Below, piece after piece: positions 1 to 10,826 of a stretch of DNA of 55,915 bases (position 1 is the first letter of the stretch; each line of letters begins with the position of its first letter). The translations under genes were made by a program, and so were the position numbers. The DNA is from Opitutales bacterium (lineage in GTDB: Bacteria; Verrucomicrobiota; Verrucomicrobiia; Opitutales; Seribacteraceae): contig JAOHKZ010000013.1 of NCBI GenBank assembly GCA_028101545.1, forward strand, positions 1-55,915, read 5' to 3'. Under the pieces are notes generated by a model. It saw only the letters and a list, made by a program, of their open reading frames with translations, was not told where the DNA came from and searched no databases.

Positions 1-1
1 C

Positions 2-1228
2 ACAAACCAAGAAATAAAAAATTCTAAGTTTAGCAGTTGGAATGATTACATCTCACAACCCCAACAGTCCAAATATATTTCACAAGTCCTCCATTCTTAC
101 CAAAATGAGGATAGGGAGGATAAAAAATTACGTGTGATTTATTTTTTCCCCAAGGATCGAAATCCAATCAAAGATTATCGCAAAAGATGGAATGGTATTC
201 TCACCGATATTCAAAGCTTCTTTCGTGATGAAATGAATCAACTTGGATATAAAGGAGTTACGATCTCATTAGAGAGAGAAAACGGAATACTTAAACTACA
301 CGAAATCCAAGGTGCCCATAATGATGGGAATTATACTTATAAATCGGGAAGCAAGATTCGGGGTGAAGTATTTAAAGCTCTCCGAACAAAAGGTATTAAT
401 CCAGAGGAAGAAACTTTGTTGATTGTATGCGGACTATCCAAAACAGAAGATAAGAGGGTAACCATTTATTCACCCTACTATGGAATGGGTGCTAACCATA
501 ATCGAGGAATTTGTTTTACTGCCGACATGGAATGGCTATCGATTGACGGACTCAAACCCGATCCCCAAAAGATAACTCTACAGGTGAAGGAGCACCGGGG
601 ATATGAACCGTTCACTTTAAGTCGCTTCAATACCGTCTACATTGGAGGCACGATTCATGAACTCGGTCATGGACTATCGCTGCCTCATAACCTTGCTACC
701 AAAGAAGAGTCAAAGAGAGGCACCGCACTAATGGGAGCTGGTAATTACACTTACCGCAAAGAATGGCGAAATCAGGGTAAAGGATCATTCCTTACTCACT
801 CAAGTGCACTTCGGTTGCTGGTTCATCCACTTTTTAATGGCACGAGCGAAAAATCAAAAAAACTTCCCGGGCTCAAATACAGGCAGTTGAAAATTGAACA
901 TACCAAAGATAAAATTCAAATCAAAGGGAAGTTTGAATCTATTGTACCTATCCTCGCCATGATCGCTTATAACGATAAGGAAAATAAGGGGCAGCGAGGA
1001 TATATGGTCAATAACAACTATGACGCCACGAGTTGGACATCCGTTATAAGTCCAAATAATGAATTCCAAATTAACATAAATGATTTAGGTGAAGGGAATC
1101 ACCAAATCCGTCTCGTCACCGTTCATATCAATGGATCGACAACCACCAAACGAATGCATTATTCAATCAAGGATGCTTCTTTCGACTTTTCGCAAGCCCG
1201 GAAAGAAATCAAAAACATTCTAAACTAA
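2..1228 (+). CDS. Putative zinc metallopeptidase (5' end outside window)
   Basis: The reading frame is open to the left edge; a GTG at 134 is an internal codon, because the upstream in-frame residues run smoothly into the protein, so the true start lies outside the window. A metzincin-like zinc site HELGHGLSLPH is encoded at 656-688 (HExxH followed by a third His; the usual Gly at position 8 is Ser). The last ~110 residues look like a beta-rich accessory domain, rich in Asn, Ile and Lys. The signal peptide, if any, is not visible. Family assignment beyond a zinc-dependent peptidase is not possible by eye. An 86-bp gap containing an AT-rich inverted repeat separates it from the next gene. Confidence 0.7.
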   Translation, partial: TNQEIKNSKFSSWNDYISQPQQSKYISQVLHSYQNEDREDKKLRVIYFFPKDRNPIKDYRKRWNGILTDIQSFFRDEMNQLGYKGVTISLERENGILKLHEIQGAHNDGNYTYKSGSKIRGEVFKALRTKGINPEEETLLIVCGLSKTEDKRVTIYSPYYGMGANHNRGICFTADMEWLSIDGLKPDPQKITLQVKEHRGYEPFTLSRFNTVYIGGTIHELGHGLSLPHNLATKEESKRGTALMGAGNYTYRKEWRNQGKGSFLTHSSALRLLVHPLFNGTSEKSKKLPGLKYRQLKIEHTKDKIQIKGKFESIVPILAMIAYNDKENKGQRGYMVNNNYDATSWTSVISPNNEFQININDLGEGNHQIRLVTVHINGSTTTKRMHYSIKDASFDFSQARKEIKNILN

Positions 1229-1246
1229 TAAAAGTTATTCGTAATA

Positions 1247-1269
1247 AAATATGTCATTGTAACATATTT
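1247..1269. repeat. AT-rich inverted repeat between genes
   Basis: Perfect 8-bp arms AAATATGT and ACATATTT with a 7-nt loop, followed by TATTTTATT. It could be a weak terminator for the upstream peptidase gene or an operator for the oxidoreductase gene starting at 1315. The stem is pure AT except for one pair, so termination would be weak. Confidence 0.35.
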
Positions 1270-1314
1270 ATTTTATTGCCCATAATTCATGCAGATTCTT
1301 AATCAATAATAACT

Positions 1315-2628
1315 ATGAAAAACAATACACGAAGAGACTTCATCAAATCCTCCGCTGCAATCGGCAGTTTTTTTATTCTTCCCTCTGGTTTGCGGGCTAA
1401 AGCCCCAAACAGTAAAATTTGCACCGCTCATATTGGTACGGGTGGAAAAGGACGAGTTGATACAGTATACCTTGCCAAGCACAGCAATGTGGAAGTAATC
1501 GGACTCTGCGATGTCGATTACGCACATGGTAAAATTGACACATGGTCCAAACAATTTAAAAGTGCCTCCGCGTTTCAGGACTATCGCGAAATGCTGGCTA
1601 AACTTGATGACAAGATCGACGCGGTTTCCATTTCCACGCCCGACCATACCCACTATCCGGCTACCATGGATGCGATGGAAAGAGGAAAGCATATCTACCT
1701 GCAAAAACCCCTCACCCACAAACTTAAAGAGGCCCGTCAACTGGCTGAATTTGCTGAGAAAAAAGGACTCACTACTCAGATGGGAATTCAAAACCAGTCG
1801 CGTGAAGCCTATCGTTTAGCGCGTCATTACATTCAGGAAGGCTTAATTGGAAAGATCAGTAAGGTCTATGTTTGGTCGTTCAAAACCTGGGGCTATGACG
1901 GAAAACCTTTTAAAGAAAAATCTGAGGTGCCCGGCACCCTTGATTGGAACCTTTGGCTGGGCACTGCTCCGGTGCATGATTATGTAAGCAAGGTTTATCA
2001 TCCCGGTCAGTGGCGTAAGCTCCTCGATTTTGGATGCGGTACCCTCGGGGATATGGGCATCCATATTTTTGACACGCCCTTTAAGGCCTTGGATCTTAAA
2101 GATCCCAAATGGGTGGAAGCCGAATGCCGTGAACCCAACGGATTTGGGCACGCCGAAAAGAACATGGTCAGGTATGGATTTAAACCATCCAAATACACCA
2201 CTGATGATTTCACCTTCACCTGGTGGGACGGCACCGATGCCCCTAGGCACAAGAATAACCCGGACTTAATCCTTCCAAACGGAGACGAATTACCCACGCA
2301 GGGTGCCGTGTTTGTTGGGGAAAACGGTCGTATGGTTTTACCTCACTGCTCAATGCCAACTTTTTATCCTGATAGTATTGTAAAAAGTCTACCCAAAACT
2401 GACATTGTAGGAGTCGATCATTACACCCAATTCCTTGATGCCATCGAAGGAAAGGATAAGACTTTAGCTGGCTTTGACTACTCCGGGCCCTTGGCTGAAT
2501 CACTCTGCCTCGGAGTGGTCGCCTGTCAGTTCCCTGGTAAGCGACTTAATTGGAATGCCAAAAAAATGAAGGTGACCAACCTTCCCGAGGCTAACCCTCA
2601 CCTTAAAGGCAGATACAGGAAGTTCTAA
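1315..2628 (+). CDS. Tat-exported Gfo/Idh/MocA family oxidoreductase
   Basis: 437 residues. The N terminus carries a twin-arginine signal (TRRDFIKSSAAIG, residues 4-16) and a hydrophobic stretch ending near RAKA. A Rossmann motif follows (GTGGKGR, about residues 42-48), then the family's lysine motif in the form QKP (usually EKP) near residue 131. Gfo/Idh/MocA enzymes use NAD(P) to oxidise or epimerise sugars and related polyols; Tat-exported members are common in Verrucomicrobiota, Planctomycetota and Bacteroidota, where they keep a tightly bound cofactor outside the cytoplasm. It precedes a sulfatase gene by 40 bp, consistent with a role in processing a released sugar, although the substrate cannot be read from sequence. 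Confidence 0.88.
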   Translation: MKNNTRRDFIKSSAAIGSFFILPSGLRAKAPNSKICTAHIGTGGKGRVDTVYLAKHSNVEVIGLCDVDYAHGKIDTWSKQFKSASAFQDYREMLAKLDDKIDAVSISTPDHTHYPATMDAMERGKHIYLQKPLTHKLKEARQLAEFAEKKGLTTQMGIQNQSREAYRLARHYIQEGLIGKISKVYVWSFKTWGYDGKPFKEKSEVPGTLDWNLWLGTAPVHDYVSKVYHPGQWRKLLDFGCGTLGDMGIHIFDTPFKALDLKDPKWVEAECREPNGFGHAEKNMVRYGFKPSKYTTDDFTFTWWDGTDAPRHKNNPDLILPNGDELPTQGAVFVGENGRMVLPHCSMPTFYPDSIVKSLPKTDIVGVDHYTQFLDAIEGKDKTLAGFDYSGPLAESLCLGVVACQFPGKRLNWNAKKMKVTNLPEANPHLKGRYRKF

Positions 2629-2668
2629 CTTCGCGTCAACCTTCACTGGGTTTTCCAAAATTCAATCT

Positions 2669-4015
2669 ATGAAAATCTTAACCCGTTTAATCGGGTGGCT
2701 TATCTTTGCCATCCCTCTTTGCTTCCATAATTCGAATGATCTGAATGCCGCGAACAAGCCAAATGTGGTGCTTATCTATATTGACGACTTGGGTTATGGG
2801 GACATCGGATGCTATGACTGCGAAGATATACCCACACCACACATCGACAGACTGGCCGAACAGGGAGTACGCTTTACTGCTTCTTACATTACCAACCCGC
2901 CCTGTTGCCCGAGTCGCTGTGCACTAATGATGGGGCAATACGGGCAGAGATTCGGAAAGTACGGCATGTCCCGTGGACTCCCCATTCCCGAAGACCGCCC
3001 CACCCTTGCAAAATTCATGGGTAAGAATGGTTATGTCACCGGACAGATCGGCAAGTGGGACATCGGCTCAAAAGTTCAAGGCCCGCTTCAGGTAGGCTTC
3101 AACGAGGTTGCCCAGAAGCCACCCAAGAAAAAGGGGTCCAAATACCTCTGTACTAATAAAGAAGGAAAGACCCAGTGGCTCACAGATTATGACGGGGACA
3201 ACATCGTCACCTTCATCGAACGACATAAATCAGAGCCCTTCTTTCTTTATTGGTCTCCGGAAGCAGTCCATTCCAAAAACGACGAGGCTCCTACAAGCCT
3301 TACTGAACGCACAACTGCCAAAGGGAAGCGGAGCAAACTTGCCGGGGCAATCGTATCGGTTGACGACCAAGTTGGTAAACTATTGAAAGCCTTGAACAAA
3401 CACGGCCTGAGAGAGAACACGCTGGTCATTTTCTCCAGTGACAACGGTGCCAATGTTGGAGAAGAAGGATCATCCGCTCCTTACCGGGGAGGAAAAGGGA
3501 GCGGCACACAACAGGAGGGTTGGGTACGTGTGCCTACGATTTTTTCAATGCCCGGCATAGTTCCAAAAGGAAAGGACTACCATAAGCAAATCGCCAACTT
3601 CGATTTCTATTCCACCATTGCATCGGTAGCCGGCTTGCCCATCCCGAAACATTGCGACGGGGTGGACTTGATTCCGTACATCAACGGCAAGAAAAAGGAA
3701 GAACCTCACGAGTATCTTTTCTGGCTCAACAACGAACCGGGAGATGCTGAAAGAAGACACCTTATTGCCGTACGCTGGAAGAAATGGAGACTCTATAAAA
3801 AGTATGCCAAGGATGATTGGCAATTGTTCGACCTGGCGGCCGACCCCGAGGAAGAAAAGAATTTAGCTCAGAAGCACCCGCAAATCGTTGAAAGACTCTC
3901 TGCAAAGCATGCTGCATGGGCGAAAACTCTCGCTCCACTAGGTAAGATTCCAAAAGTCGCCAAGTCAGATGACCGAATTGGGACGGGTCATGGTTGGACT
4001 TTCGCACAAAAATAA
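2669..4015 (+). CDS. Secreted sulfatase (family S1), GKWD variant
   Basis: 448 residues with a signal peptide (about residues 1-28). Metal-binding Asp pair in IYIDDLGYGD (residues 37-45), formylglycine motif CCPSR with predicted FGly at Cys79, and SSDNGA at the second metal site. The usual GKWHLG motif reads GKWDIG (residues 128-133), replacing the sulfate-contacting His by Asp, which suggests an altered active site. The C-terminal part (RWKKWRLYKK, then DLAADPEEEKNLA) is the usual sulfatase subdomain. Family S1 enzymes hydrolyse sulfate esters on glycans; the substrate cannot be assigned. It lies 40 bp after the oxidoreductase and converges with the next sulfatase gene, leaving 14 bp between stops. 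Confidence 0.92.
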   Translation: MKILTRLIGWLIFAIPLCFHNSNDLNAANKPNVVLIYIDDLGYGDIGCYDCEDIPTPHIDRLAEQGVRFTASYITNPPCCPSRCALMMGQYGQRFGKYGMSRGLPIPEDRPTLAKFMGKNGYVTGQIGKWDIGSKVQGPLQVGFNEVAQKPPKKKGSKYLCTNKEGKTQWLTDYDGDNIVTFIERHKSEPFFLYWSPEAVHSKNDEAPTSLTERTTAKGKRSKLAGAIVSVDDQVGKLLKALNKHGLRENTLVIFSSDNGANVGEEGSSAPYRGGKGSGTQQEGWVRVPTIFSMPGIVPKGKDYHKQIANFDFYSTIASVAGLPIPKHCDGVDLIPYINGKKKEEPHEYLFWLNNEPGDAERRHLIAVRWKKWRLYKKYAKDDWQLFDLAADPEEEKNLAQKHPQIVERLSAKHAAWAKTLAPLGKIPKVAKSDDRIGTGHGWTFAQK

Positions 4016-4029
4016 CCCAGTGTCCGGTA

Positions 4030-5553
4030 TTATTTTAAAAGTCTGGGAGCGGTAAAGCCACACTCTCTGGCATTCTTAAGTTCTTTCTGTAACTCAGCCA
4101 CCTTTTCGGGGAATTTCTTCGCCAGATTATTTCGCTGACTAATATCCTTGGCGTAATTGTAAAGCTCGACCGAGTCATCATCATCCGCTGGATAATTTCG
4201 TTTTTCCTCCCACGGCTTTCTCCGTCCGGAATGATATCCTGACTTCCCTGCGATCAAATTCCATTCGCCAACACGGATCGCCCAGGCATCCTCTCTTGTA
4301 TTGTGGACATGGACTGTACGGGGAGTCTTACTTCTTCCATGAAGCAAGGGAAGTATGTCATGAGAATCTTCCGCGGCATTATCTGGTAGTTCGTACCCAA
4401 GTGAAGAGGCAATTGTACTCATGAAATCAATTTGGGAAACCAACTTGTTACAGGTACTTCCCGCCTTGGTGACCCCTGGCCACTTAATTATAAAAGGCAC
4501 ATGATGACCCCCTTCGTAAATATCCCTTTTTAATCCACGAAACGGCTCAGCTGACCAGTGGTCAAAAGTTTCATCACGCTTATATGCATAACCCTCAGGA
4601 CCATTATCCGCGGTAAAAATGACGATTGTATTATCTGCCTGCCCACTCTGTTTAAGTGCCTTGAGAATTCGGCCACAAGCATCATCTGTCTCATAAACAA
4701 AATCCCCATAAGGCCCCGCACCTGACTTACCATCAAATTCGTCATTTGGAATGATTGGTGCATGGGGGGAAGGAAAAGCAAAATAAAGAAAAAATGGGTT
4801 ATCATCTTTTGCCTGCTTCTTCACATACTCCACCGCTTTTTGAGTGGTGGTGGGAATGTTTTCATAAGGATCCCAACCCGAAAACATTGGGCCCGGTCGG
4901 CATTCCCATCCGCCCTCTTTGATTTTTTTCCATTTGGAGGTGTCCATCATTGTATCCGGGATATCGACCACCTTGTCGTTTTCTATCCAGCAATAGGGAG
5001 GGAAATTTATCACAGTATCACCAAAGTAATAATCAAAGCCATGCGCCAAGGGGCCATCGGGTATCGACTTGGACCAATCGAACGCATCAGGACCATAACC
5101 AGATTTCCTTCCTTGCTTAATGGGTTTGGCATTGGGTTTCTTAATCGCATCCCAGTCCCATCCGAGATGCCACTTGCCTATGGCTGCGGTGTTGTATCCA
5201 CATTCCTTTAACATCTCTGGCAGGGTAAGCCTATCTGCATCAAAAGCGGACTCCCCAAATGCGTTTACGATACCATGAAATTTCCTCCAATGATAGCGGC
5301 CGGTCAGTAAGGCATACCTACTGGGAGTACAAATCCCGGAAGAGGAATGACCATCGGTGAAAATCATGCCCTCCTTGCCCAATTTTTCAAGATGCGGGGT
5401 GGGAATCTTGGATTTGGGATTCAGTATTTTGAGATCGCCATAGCCGAGATCATCCGCATACAAAATTAAAATATTAGGTTTCTTTTCCGCTGAAAATAAA
5501 GAAGGCCACAGCCCCACAAGCAAACCTATTGCAGTTAAAAAGTTTTTGTACAT
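4030..5553 (-). CDS. Secreted arylsulfatase-like sulfatase (family S1)
   Basis: 507 residues, the only minus-strand gene in the window. Signal peptide about residues 1-21, metal site [10 protein letters not shown], formylglycine motif CTPSR with FGly at Cys75, and [14 protein letters not shown] is preceded by AAAGGAG just upstream, supporting this start. It is a clear paralogue of the sulfatase at 52620-54110: both share the [11 protein letters not shown] stretch, [13 protein letters not shown] and [10 protein letters not shown], in the same order. It is transcribed divergently from the sulfatase at 5642, with 88 bp between the starts. Confidence 0.94.
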   Translation of the reverse strand: MYKNFLTAIGLLVGLWPSLFSAEKKPNILILYADDLGYGDLKILNPKSKIPTPHLEKLGKEGMIFTDGHSSSGICTPSRYALLTGRYHWRKFHGIVNAFGESAFDADRLTLPEMLKECGYNTAAIGKWHLGWDWDAIKKPNAKPIKQGRKSGYGPDAFDWSKSIPDGPLAHGFDYYFGDTVINFPPYCWIENDKVVDIPDTMMDTSKWKKIKEGGWECRPGPMFSGWDPYENIPTTTQKAVEYVKKQAKDDNPFFLYFAFPSPHAPIIPNDEFDGKSGAGPYGDFVYETDDACGRILKALKQSGQADNTIVIFTADNGPEGYAYKRDETFDHWSAEPFRGLKRDIYEGGHHVPFIIKWPGVTKAGSTCNKLVSQIDFMSTIASSLGYELPDNAAEDSHDILPLLHGRSKTPRTVHVHNTREDAWAIRVGEWNLIAGKSGYHSGRRKPWEEKRNYPADDDDSVELYNYAKDISQRNNLAKKFPEKVAELQKELKNARECGFTAPRLLK

Positions 5554-5626
5554 GCTCCTTTATTAACTCGATGTATAAATGGATAAAGCCAAATATTCAT
5601 CTCAAAAGTAATAAATACTCAAACTG

Positions 5627-5637
5627 TTACATATAAT
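5627..5637 (+). promoter_or_regulatory. Possible near-leaderless promoter element (TTACAT/TATAAT)
   Basis: TTACAT ends 9 nt before the ATG at 5642, the same spacing as at 16072 and 22056. Overlapping it is a perfect TATAAT (5632-5637). The upstream TAAGGAAA half of the motif seen at those genes is degenerate here (TAATAAAT). No Shine-Dalgarno sequence is visible between the element and the start codon. Confidence 0.4.
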
Positions 5638-5641
5638 TTGT

Positions 5642-7117
5642 ATGAAAAAAATTTCTTTTTGCCTCTTGTTTATTTGCCTATGGCTTAATTCCCTTTGGGG
5701 GAAACAGCCTAACATCCTATTCATCTTCACGGACGATCATGCATTAAATGCCATCTCTGCCTACGGTGGACCCTTAGCCAAGATTGCCCCGACTCCTCAT
5801 CTCGATCGAATTGCAAAAGAAGGCATGATGTTTAATCACTGTCTCGTCACCAATTCAATATGTGCTCCTTCCCGTGCGGTCGTCCTTACCGGAAAGTACT
5901 CACACTTGAATGGTCAGTTGACCAATAAAAATGTATTCGATGGCAGCCAGCAAACCGTGCCCAAGCTCTTAAAAAAGCAAGGGTATCAAACCGCAATCGT
6001 GGGAAAATGGCATCTTAAATCAACACCGACCGGATTCGATCATTTCGAGGTTTTGAAAGGACAGGGGCAGTACTATAACCCCATGCTTTTTACCAATGGA
6101 AAAAATACCAACCATACCGGATACACAACGGATGTAATCACAGATCAGGCACTTAACTGGTTGGAAAACCGGGATCCTGACAAACCTTTCTTTCTCATGT
6201 GCCAACACAAAGCCCCGCACGGAAAATGGGAGCCTGCCCTTCGACACTTAAACGAATTCGACGACATGGAAATTCCCGAACCGCCCACCCTGTTTGATGA
6301 TTATTCGGGTCGTAGCCCCGCTTCCGCCCGACACAAAATGGGCATTGCCGATCATATTGGTGAGAAACGCCTGATGCTCAGCTATGCAAGCAAGTTTACC
6401 CCTGAACAATTTAAACAGTTCGACAATGCCTTCCGCCCAAAAAACGAAGCCTTTATAAATGCAAAACTAACAGGTAAAGAACGTACCCGCTGGCATTATC
6501 AACGATACATCAAAAACTATCTGCGCTGCGTAAAAGCGGTGGATGAGAATATTGGCCGGATGCTCGAGTTCCTGGACAAATCAAAGCTGAGCGAAAACAC
6601 CATCGTAATCTACAGTTCAGATCAGGGCTTTTGGCTCGGTGAACATGGATGGTTCGACAAACGGTGGATGTATGAGGAAAGTTTACACACTCCCCTGCTT
6701 GTCCGCTGGCCAAAAAAAATCAAGCCTTCAAGTAAAAATGAATTATTGGTTTCCAATTTGGATTTTGCTCCCACTTTTCTGGATCTGGCTGGAGCGAAAC
6801 CTACCAAGGATATGCAGGGAGAATCCCTACTTCCTATTTTCAAGGGTAATACCCCAAAACACTGGAGAATGACACATTACTACCATTACTACGAAGCAGG
6901 TGGACACGGGGTCCCCATTCACTATGGCGTAACGGATGGCAAACAAAAGCTGATTCGCTTTCCAGACAATACTCTTAACACCTGGGAATTCTTTGATCTT
7001 CAAAAAGATCCCATGGAAATGAAAAACCTTTATGCAGAGAAATCCCAAACCGCCGATATTGAAGCGATGAAAAAAGAACTTCATCGACTTCGGAAGCTTT
7101 ATAAAATTGAAGATTAA
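5642..7117 (+). CDS. Secreted sulfatase (family S1, GlcNAc-6-sulfatase-like)
   Basis: 491 residues, signal peptide about 1-20 (cleaved near LWG). Metal site IFTDDHALNA, formylglycine motif CAPSR with FGly at Cys74, GKWHL at about residue 120, and YSSDQGFWLGEHGWFDKRW at the second metal site. The DQGF-LGEHG-WFDKRWMYEES arrangement and C-terminal DUF4976-like segment resemble N-acetylglucosamine-6-sulfatases and related heparan-type enzymes; this subfamily call is from memory and tentative. Its stop is 3 bp before the ATG of the double sulfatase at 7121, so the two are very likely co-transcribed. Confidence 0.92.
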   Translation: MKKISFCLLFICLWLNSLWGKQPNILFIFTDDHALNAISAYGGPLAKIAPTPHLDRIAKEGMMFNHCLVTNSICAPSRAVVLTGKYSHLNGQLTNKNVFDGSQQTVPKLLKKQGYQTAIVGKWHLKSTPTGFDHFEVLKGQGQYYNPMLFTNGKNTNHTGYTTDVITDQALNWLENRDPDKPFFLMCQHKAPHGKWEPALRHLNEFDDMEIPEPPTLFDDYSGRSPASARHKMGIADHIGEKRLMLSYASKFTPEQFKQFDNAFRPKNEAFINAKLTGKERTRWHYQRYIKNYLRCVKAVDENIGRMLEFLDKSKLSENTIVIYSSDQGFWLGEHGWFDKRWMYEESLHTPLLVRWPKKIKPSSKNELLVSNLDFAPTFLDLAGAKPTKDMQGESLLPIFKGNTPKHWRMTHYYHYYEAGGHGVPIHYGVTDGKQKLIRFPDNTLNTWEFFDLQKDPMEMKNLYAEKSQTADIEAMKKELHRLRKLYKIED

Positions 7118-7120
7118 ACC

Positions 7121-10100
7121 ATGACCGTACTTATTCATCTTATTCGTTCAATAGCTTTTAGTTTTCTGTTTCTCTACATACTGCTGCAGGCAAAAAATAA
7201 GCCCAATGTCCTCTTTCTTGCCGTGGACGACATGAACGACTGGATCGGATGTCTAGGCAAAACTCCCCGGGCTATCACCCCGAACATCGACAAGCTTGCC
7301 AACAGCGGGGTCAATTTTACAAATGCCCACACCGCGGGAGTCTTTTGTGCTCCAAGTCGGGCTGCCATCTTTTCCGGTCAATTTGCCTCGACCACCGGTT
7401 GCTATCAGAGTGCCAATTACTTTGTGGATCATCCGGAGATCGAGTCCCTGCAAACCAGCTTTGCCAAGGCAGGCTATTCAACCTATGGAGCAGGTAAACT
7501 TTTCCATCATCCGGCCGGTGCGATTGATGTGCGTGACTGGACACACTTCTTTCTGCGCAACCCCGAGCAAAGGGAAACAGGATGGCCCATGAATTCATGG
7601 AGCGAAGAGACTCCCTTTCCAAAAACCTTTCCTGCGAGTATTTACAACCGGGGACAGGAAATCACTGGAGGAATGTTTCTCGAATGGGCAGGGATACCCA
7701 ATCAGAAAGAGGAGGAAATGGCAGACACGAAGAGGGTCAACTGGGCAGTCGAACAATTAAAAAAGAAACATGAAAAGCAATTCTTCCTCGCAGTTGGCCT
7801 TTACGCTCCCCACTACCCGAACTACTGCCCCCAGAAGTACTTTGATCTTTACGATCCAAAAGACATCAAACTCCCTCCAATCAAAGAAGATGACCTGTCT
7901 GATCTTCCCGAAAAAATCCGAAAAATGAAGACCGGCCGTTCCCGAATCGTGCAGAAGCTAAAGTCGCTCGGTGCCTGGGATGATGCGATTCATGGCTACC
8001 TCGCATGTATCAGTTATGCCGATGCAATGCTTGGCCGGATACTTGATGCACTGGAGGCTAGTCCATACGCAAACAATACCATTGTAGTTCTATGGAGCGA
8101 TCATGGATACCACCTAGGTGAAAAAGGAGACTGGGGAAAGCACACCCTATGGGAAAGATCCTCCAATGTTCCCTTCATTTGGTCAGGTCCCGGTGTGGCA
8201 AAAAATAAAGTAACCGATGTCACGGTAAGTCTGATTGATATGTATCCCACCTTTGTCGAGATGTGCGGACTTCCTCAAACCAAGCAAAAGCTCGAAGGAA
8301 CTTCTATTGCCTCTGTTCTTGCTGAACCTGATAAAGCCAAAGATCGTTCCGTCTTTCTTCCCCACATGCACCCTGGAGAATACGCGATCATCAACCGGGA
8401 CTGGAGATACATACATTACGGGGAGGACGGTGAAGAACTTTATGACCTCGGTAAAGATCCTAACGAATGGACCAACCTGGCCGGACAGGAAAAATACACA
8501 GACCTTAAAACCGAAATGGCATCTCTCGCCGCCAAAGACTTCGCACCACCTGCCAAAAAACTGCATGCTAAGCGTGACCTATTCGTAAAGGATGGTTCCT
8601 ACAAATGGATTTCAGGCAAGGGGAACATGCAGAAAGCCAAACCCTATCGGCCAGGTATCACGCCTTCCGTTTCTCTGAAAACGGTAAAGAGGAATGATAG
8701 CCTACCGCAATCTACATTTAATATAGGGGTTCTTCCCAAACGAAAGAACATCCTATTTGTGGTCTGCGATGATCTCAACACCCATGTTTCCACCTCCGGG
8801 TACGAACCCATCACCACTCCCAACCTTGCCAAACTCGCCAAGGAATCGATCACTTTCAACCGGGCCTTTTGCCAGTATCCTGTCTGTGGACCGTCCCGAG
8901 CATCCTTCCTCAGCGGTTTGTACCCACAAAGTACCGGGGTTCTCAACAATACCTTCGATATCCGAAAAACCCGACCAGGCACGACTTCCATGCCCCAGTT
9001 CTTCAAGGAGAATGGATACTGGACGGCAGGCGTAGGCAAGGTCTTCCATAACACCAAAAGTGATCATGGAGAAATTGCCTGGCATGAAAATTTGCGCTTT
9101 GAAAATGACGAACTCGCGGTCGTCCGCGAAGCACGCGTAAAGTTCGAGTCAAAGTACGGCTCGATCGACAAACAGCCAAACAAGAAAAAATGGAAGGAAA
9201 TCCAAAAGCAAGTATCCGCAAAACTGAATGCGCAAACTCCACCAGGCAAAGGAAGGAGCGGACTTCGCGATGACCAGCACAAGGATGGCAAAAATGCCCG
9301 CCAAGTCGTCCAGTGGTTAGAGGATAAAAGTTATGGAGACAAACCCTTTTTCATTTCACTGGGATTACAAAAGCCCCATGTACCCTTTCTCGCCCCGGAC
9401 AAATATTTTGATCTCTATCCATTCGATAAAATAACTTACCAAAATGACCGGCCAAACCTGTGGAATTTCCTACCCTCCTCTGCCCTTTCCAAGCGCTACG
9501 AAGCCTTCGGTTTTGAATTCGCCAAGGAAAATCATCCACTTAGAAAGGAATACATGCAGGCCTATCATGCCTGTGTAAGCTTCATCGATGCTCAGCTCGG
9601 CCTGGTGATGGAAAGTCTTAAGAAAGAGGGCATTTGGGACGACACCATTATCATTTTTACTTCCGATCATGGCTACCACCTGGGCGATCATTTCATATGG
9701 GGCAAGGTCACCATTTTTGACATCGGAGCGAAGGTGCCCTTCATCGTCCGGGCACCCGGACTTTCCAAAAGTGGAACCGCTTCGGAAGCGATGGTTGAAT
9801 TAATTGATATTTATCCCACCCTTGCCGACCTGGCGGGGTTGCAAGCTCCTGGTCATTTACAGGGTATATCACTCCGCCCCCTTCTCGGGCATCCCGAGAG
9901 GTTAGGCAAAAGGAAATATGCATACAGTGTGGTAACCCGGGGATCAAAAGACTTGGGATATGCCTTACGGAACCAAAACTGGCGATATGGCAAATGGCCC
10001 AATGGCGAAGAGTTGTATAATTTGCGCACCGACCCGCAGGAAAAGAATAACCTCGCTCAAAAGGACCATCTTAAAGAAAGACTCGAACAATTCAGGGAGA

Positions 10101-10147
10101 TTCTATCAGTTAAGCAAGAAAATGTTCGGAAATTAACTAAAAATTAA
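7121..10147 (+). CDS. Double-domain secreted sulfatase (two S1_7-like catalytic domains)
   Basis: 1008 residues in one uninterrupted frame, about twice the usual sulfatase length. Signal/anchor segment about residues 1-23. Domain 1 (about 27-490): [14 protein letters not shown] with FGly at Cys76, GKLFHH, and [18 protein letters not shown] linker follows (about 490-540). Domain 2 (about 545-1000): [14 protein letters not shown] with FGly at Cys589, GKVFHN, KPHVPF and [15 protein letters not shown]. Both look like iduronate-2-sulfatase-type enzymes (S1_7). The second domain lacks its own signal peptide. Both keep a formylglycine motif, a metal site and a GK(L/V)FH motif, so both may be active. 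A head-to-tail gene fusion is the likely origin; the halves are clearly diverged. Confidence 0.92.
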   Translation: MTVLIHLIRSIAFSFLFLYILLQAKNKPNVLFLAVDDMNDWIGCLGKTPRAITPNIDKLANSGVNFTNAHTAGVFCAPSRAAIFSGQFASTTGCYQSANYFVDHPEIESLQTSFAKAGYSTYGAGKLFHHPAGAIDVRDWTHFFLRNPEQRETGWPMNSWSEETPFPKTFPASIYNRGQEITGGMFLEWAGIPNQKEEEMADTKRVNWAVEQLKKKHEKQFFLAVGLYAPHYPNYCPQKYFDLYDPKDIKLPPIKEDDLSDLPEKIRKMKTGRSRIVQKLKSLGAWDDAIHGYLACISYADAMLGRILDALEASPYANNTIVVLWSDHGYHLGEKGDWGKHTLWERSSNVPFIWSGPGVAKNKVTDVTVSLIDMYPTFVEMCGLPQTKQKLEGTSIASVLAEPDKAKDRSVFLPHMHPGEYAIINRDWRYIHYGEDGEELYDLGKDPNEWTNLAGQEKYTDLKTEMASLAAKDFAPPAKKLHAKRDLFVKDGSYKWISGKGNMQKAKPYRPGITPSVSLKTVKRNDSLPQSTFNIGVLPKRKNILFVVCDDLNTHVSTSGYEPITTPNLAKLAKESITFNRAFCQYPVCGPSRASFLSGLYPQSTGVLNNTFDIRKTRPGTTSMPQFFKENGYWTAGVGKVFHNTKSDHGEIAWHENLRFENDELAVVREARVKFESKYGSIDKQPNKKKWKEIQKQVSAKLNAQTPPGKGRSGLRDDQHKDGKNARQVVQWLEDKSYGDKPFFISLGLQKPHVPFLAPDKYFDLYPFDKITYQNDRPNLWNFLPSSALSKRYEAFGFEFAKENHPLRKEYMQAYHACVSFIDAQLGLVMESLKKEGIWDDTIIIFTSDHGYHLGDHFIWGKVTIFDIGAKVPFIVRAPGLSKSGTASEAMVELIDIYPTLADLAGLQAPGHLQGISLRPLLGHPERLGKRKYAYSVVTRGSKDLGYALRNQNWRYGKWPNGEELYNLRTDPQEKNNLAQKDHLKERLEQFREILSVKQENVRKLTKN

Positions 10148-10277
10148 TCACATTATGCCTTCCCAGTTTTAACTCGTTGAAGAAATCTTTAGTTCGACTT
10201 TAGAATCATGTCATATGAAATAATGATTTTTGCCTTAAATTGTCCAATTTTATGACCCAACGGCAGATGTTTTTATA

Positions 10278-10826
10278 ATGACGGTTGTACCCCCAGAATC
10301 CAACCAGCGATGCTGTACGCACAAGGATTTCATCAGGCTTTTCCTCGAAGCCGAAAAAGACTTGCTACGTTATGTTATGGTGTTGATCCCCAATGTGGCT
10401 GACGCACGCGATGTGGTTCAGGAAGCAGCAGTTGCCCTTTGGGATAAAATTGACCGCTACGACCCTGAAAAACCCTTCGCACCCTGGGCATGTCGATTCG
10501 CACTCAACGAAGCAAAAATGTTTCTTCGTAAAAAATCCCGGCAAAAACGGTTGGCCGACGAGGTGGTTGATCTTCTTGAGATCGAAAGGATGGAAAATTC
10601 GGAAAGATTGGATGCCCGGAAACATTTCCTTAAGGAATGCCTAAAAGTCCTGCCGCAAAAAAATGCCAAATTGGTCAACGATTACTACTTCAATGAATTA
10701 ACCGTCGAGGAATTAGGAAAACATTTTGAACGAAGTGTGGAAGCAGTCTATAAAACCCTGCAAAGAGTCCGCCATGCTCTCCACTCCTGCATCGAAAACA
10801 AACTTCAACTGGAAGCTAAATTATGA
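10278..10826 (+). CDS. ECF sigma factor (partner of FecR-like anti-sigma)
   Basis: 182 residues. Region 2 is visible as LLRYVMVLIPNVADARDVVQEA (in part) with the DARDVVQEA core, and region 4 as LTVEELGKHFERSVEAVYKTLQRVR near the C terminus, a helix-turn-helix for -35 recognition. Length and organisation match the ECF factors found next to FecR-like proteins in Planctomycetota and Verrucomicrobiota. Its stop overlaps the ATG of the anti-sigma gene (ATGA), indicating translational coupling. Likely role: transcription of surface or degradative genes upon an external signal relayed by the neighbouring protein. Confidence 0.88.
   Translation: MTVVPPESNQRCCTHKDFIRLFLEAEKDLLRYVMVLIPNVADARDVVQEAAVALWDKIDRYDPEKPFAPWACRFALNEAKMFLRKKSRQKRLADEVVDLLEIERMENSERLDARKHFLKECLKVLPQKNAKLVNDYYFNELTVEELGKHFERSVEAVYKTLQRVRHALHSCIENKLQLEAKL

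Noticed and set aside
134-136. GTG as the start of the first peptidase gene
   Set aside because: The frame is open upstream to base 2 and the residues fit a continuous protein, so the real start is outside the window.
4762-5211. Plus-strand open frame of 149 codons inside the minus-strand sulfatase
   Set aside because: It lies opposite the conserved sulfatase core and its residues show no family pattern.
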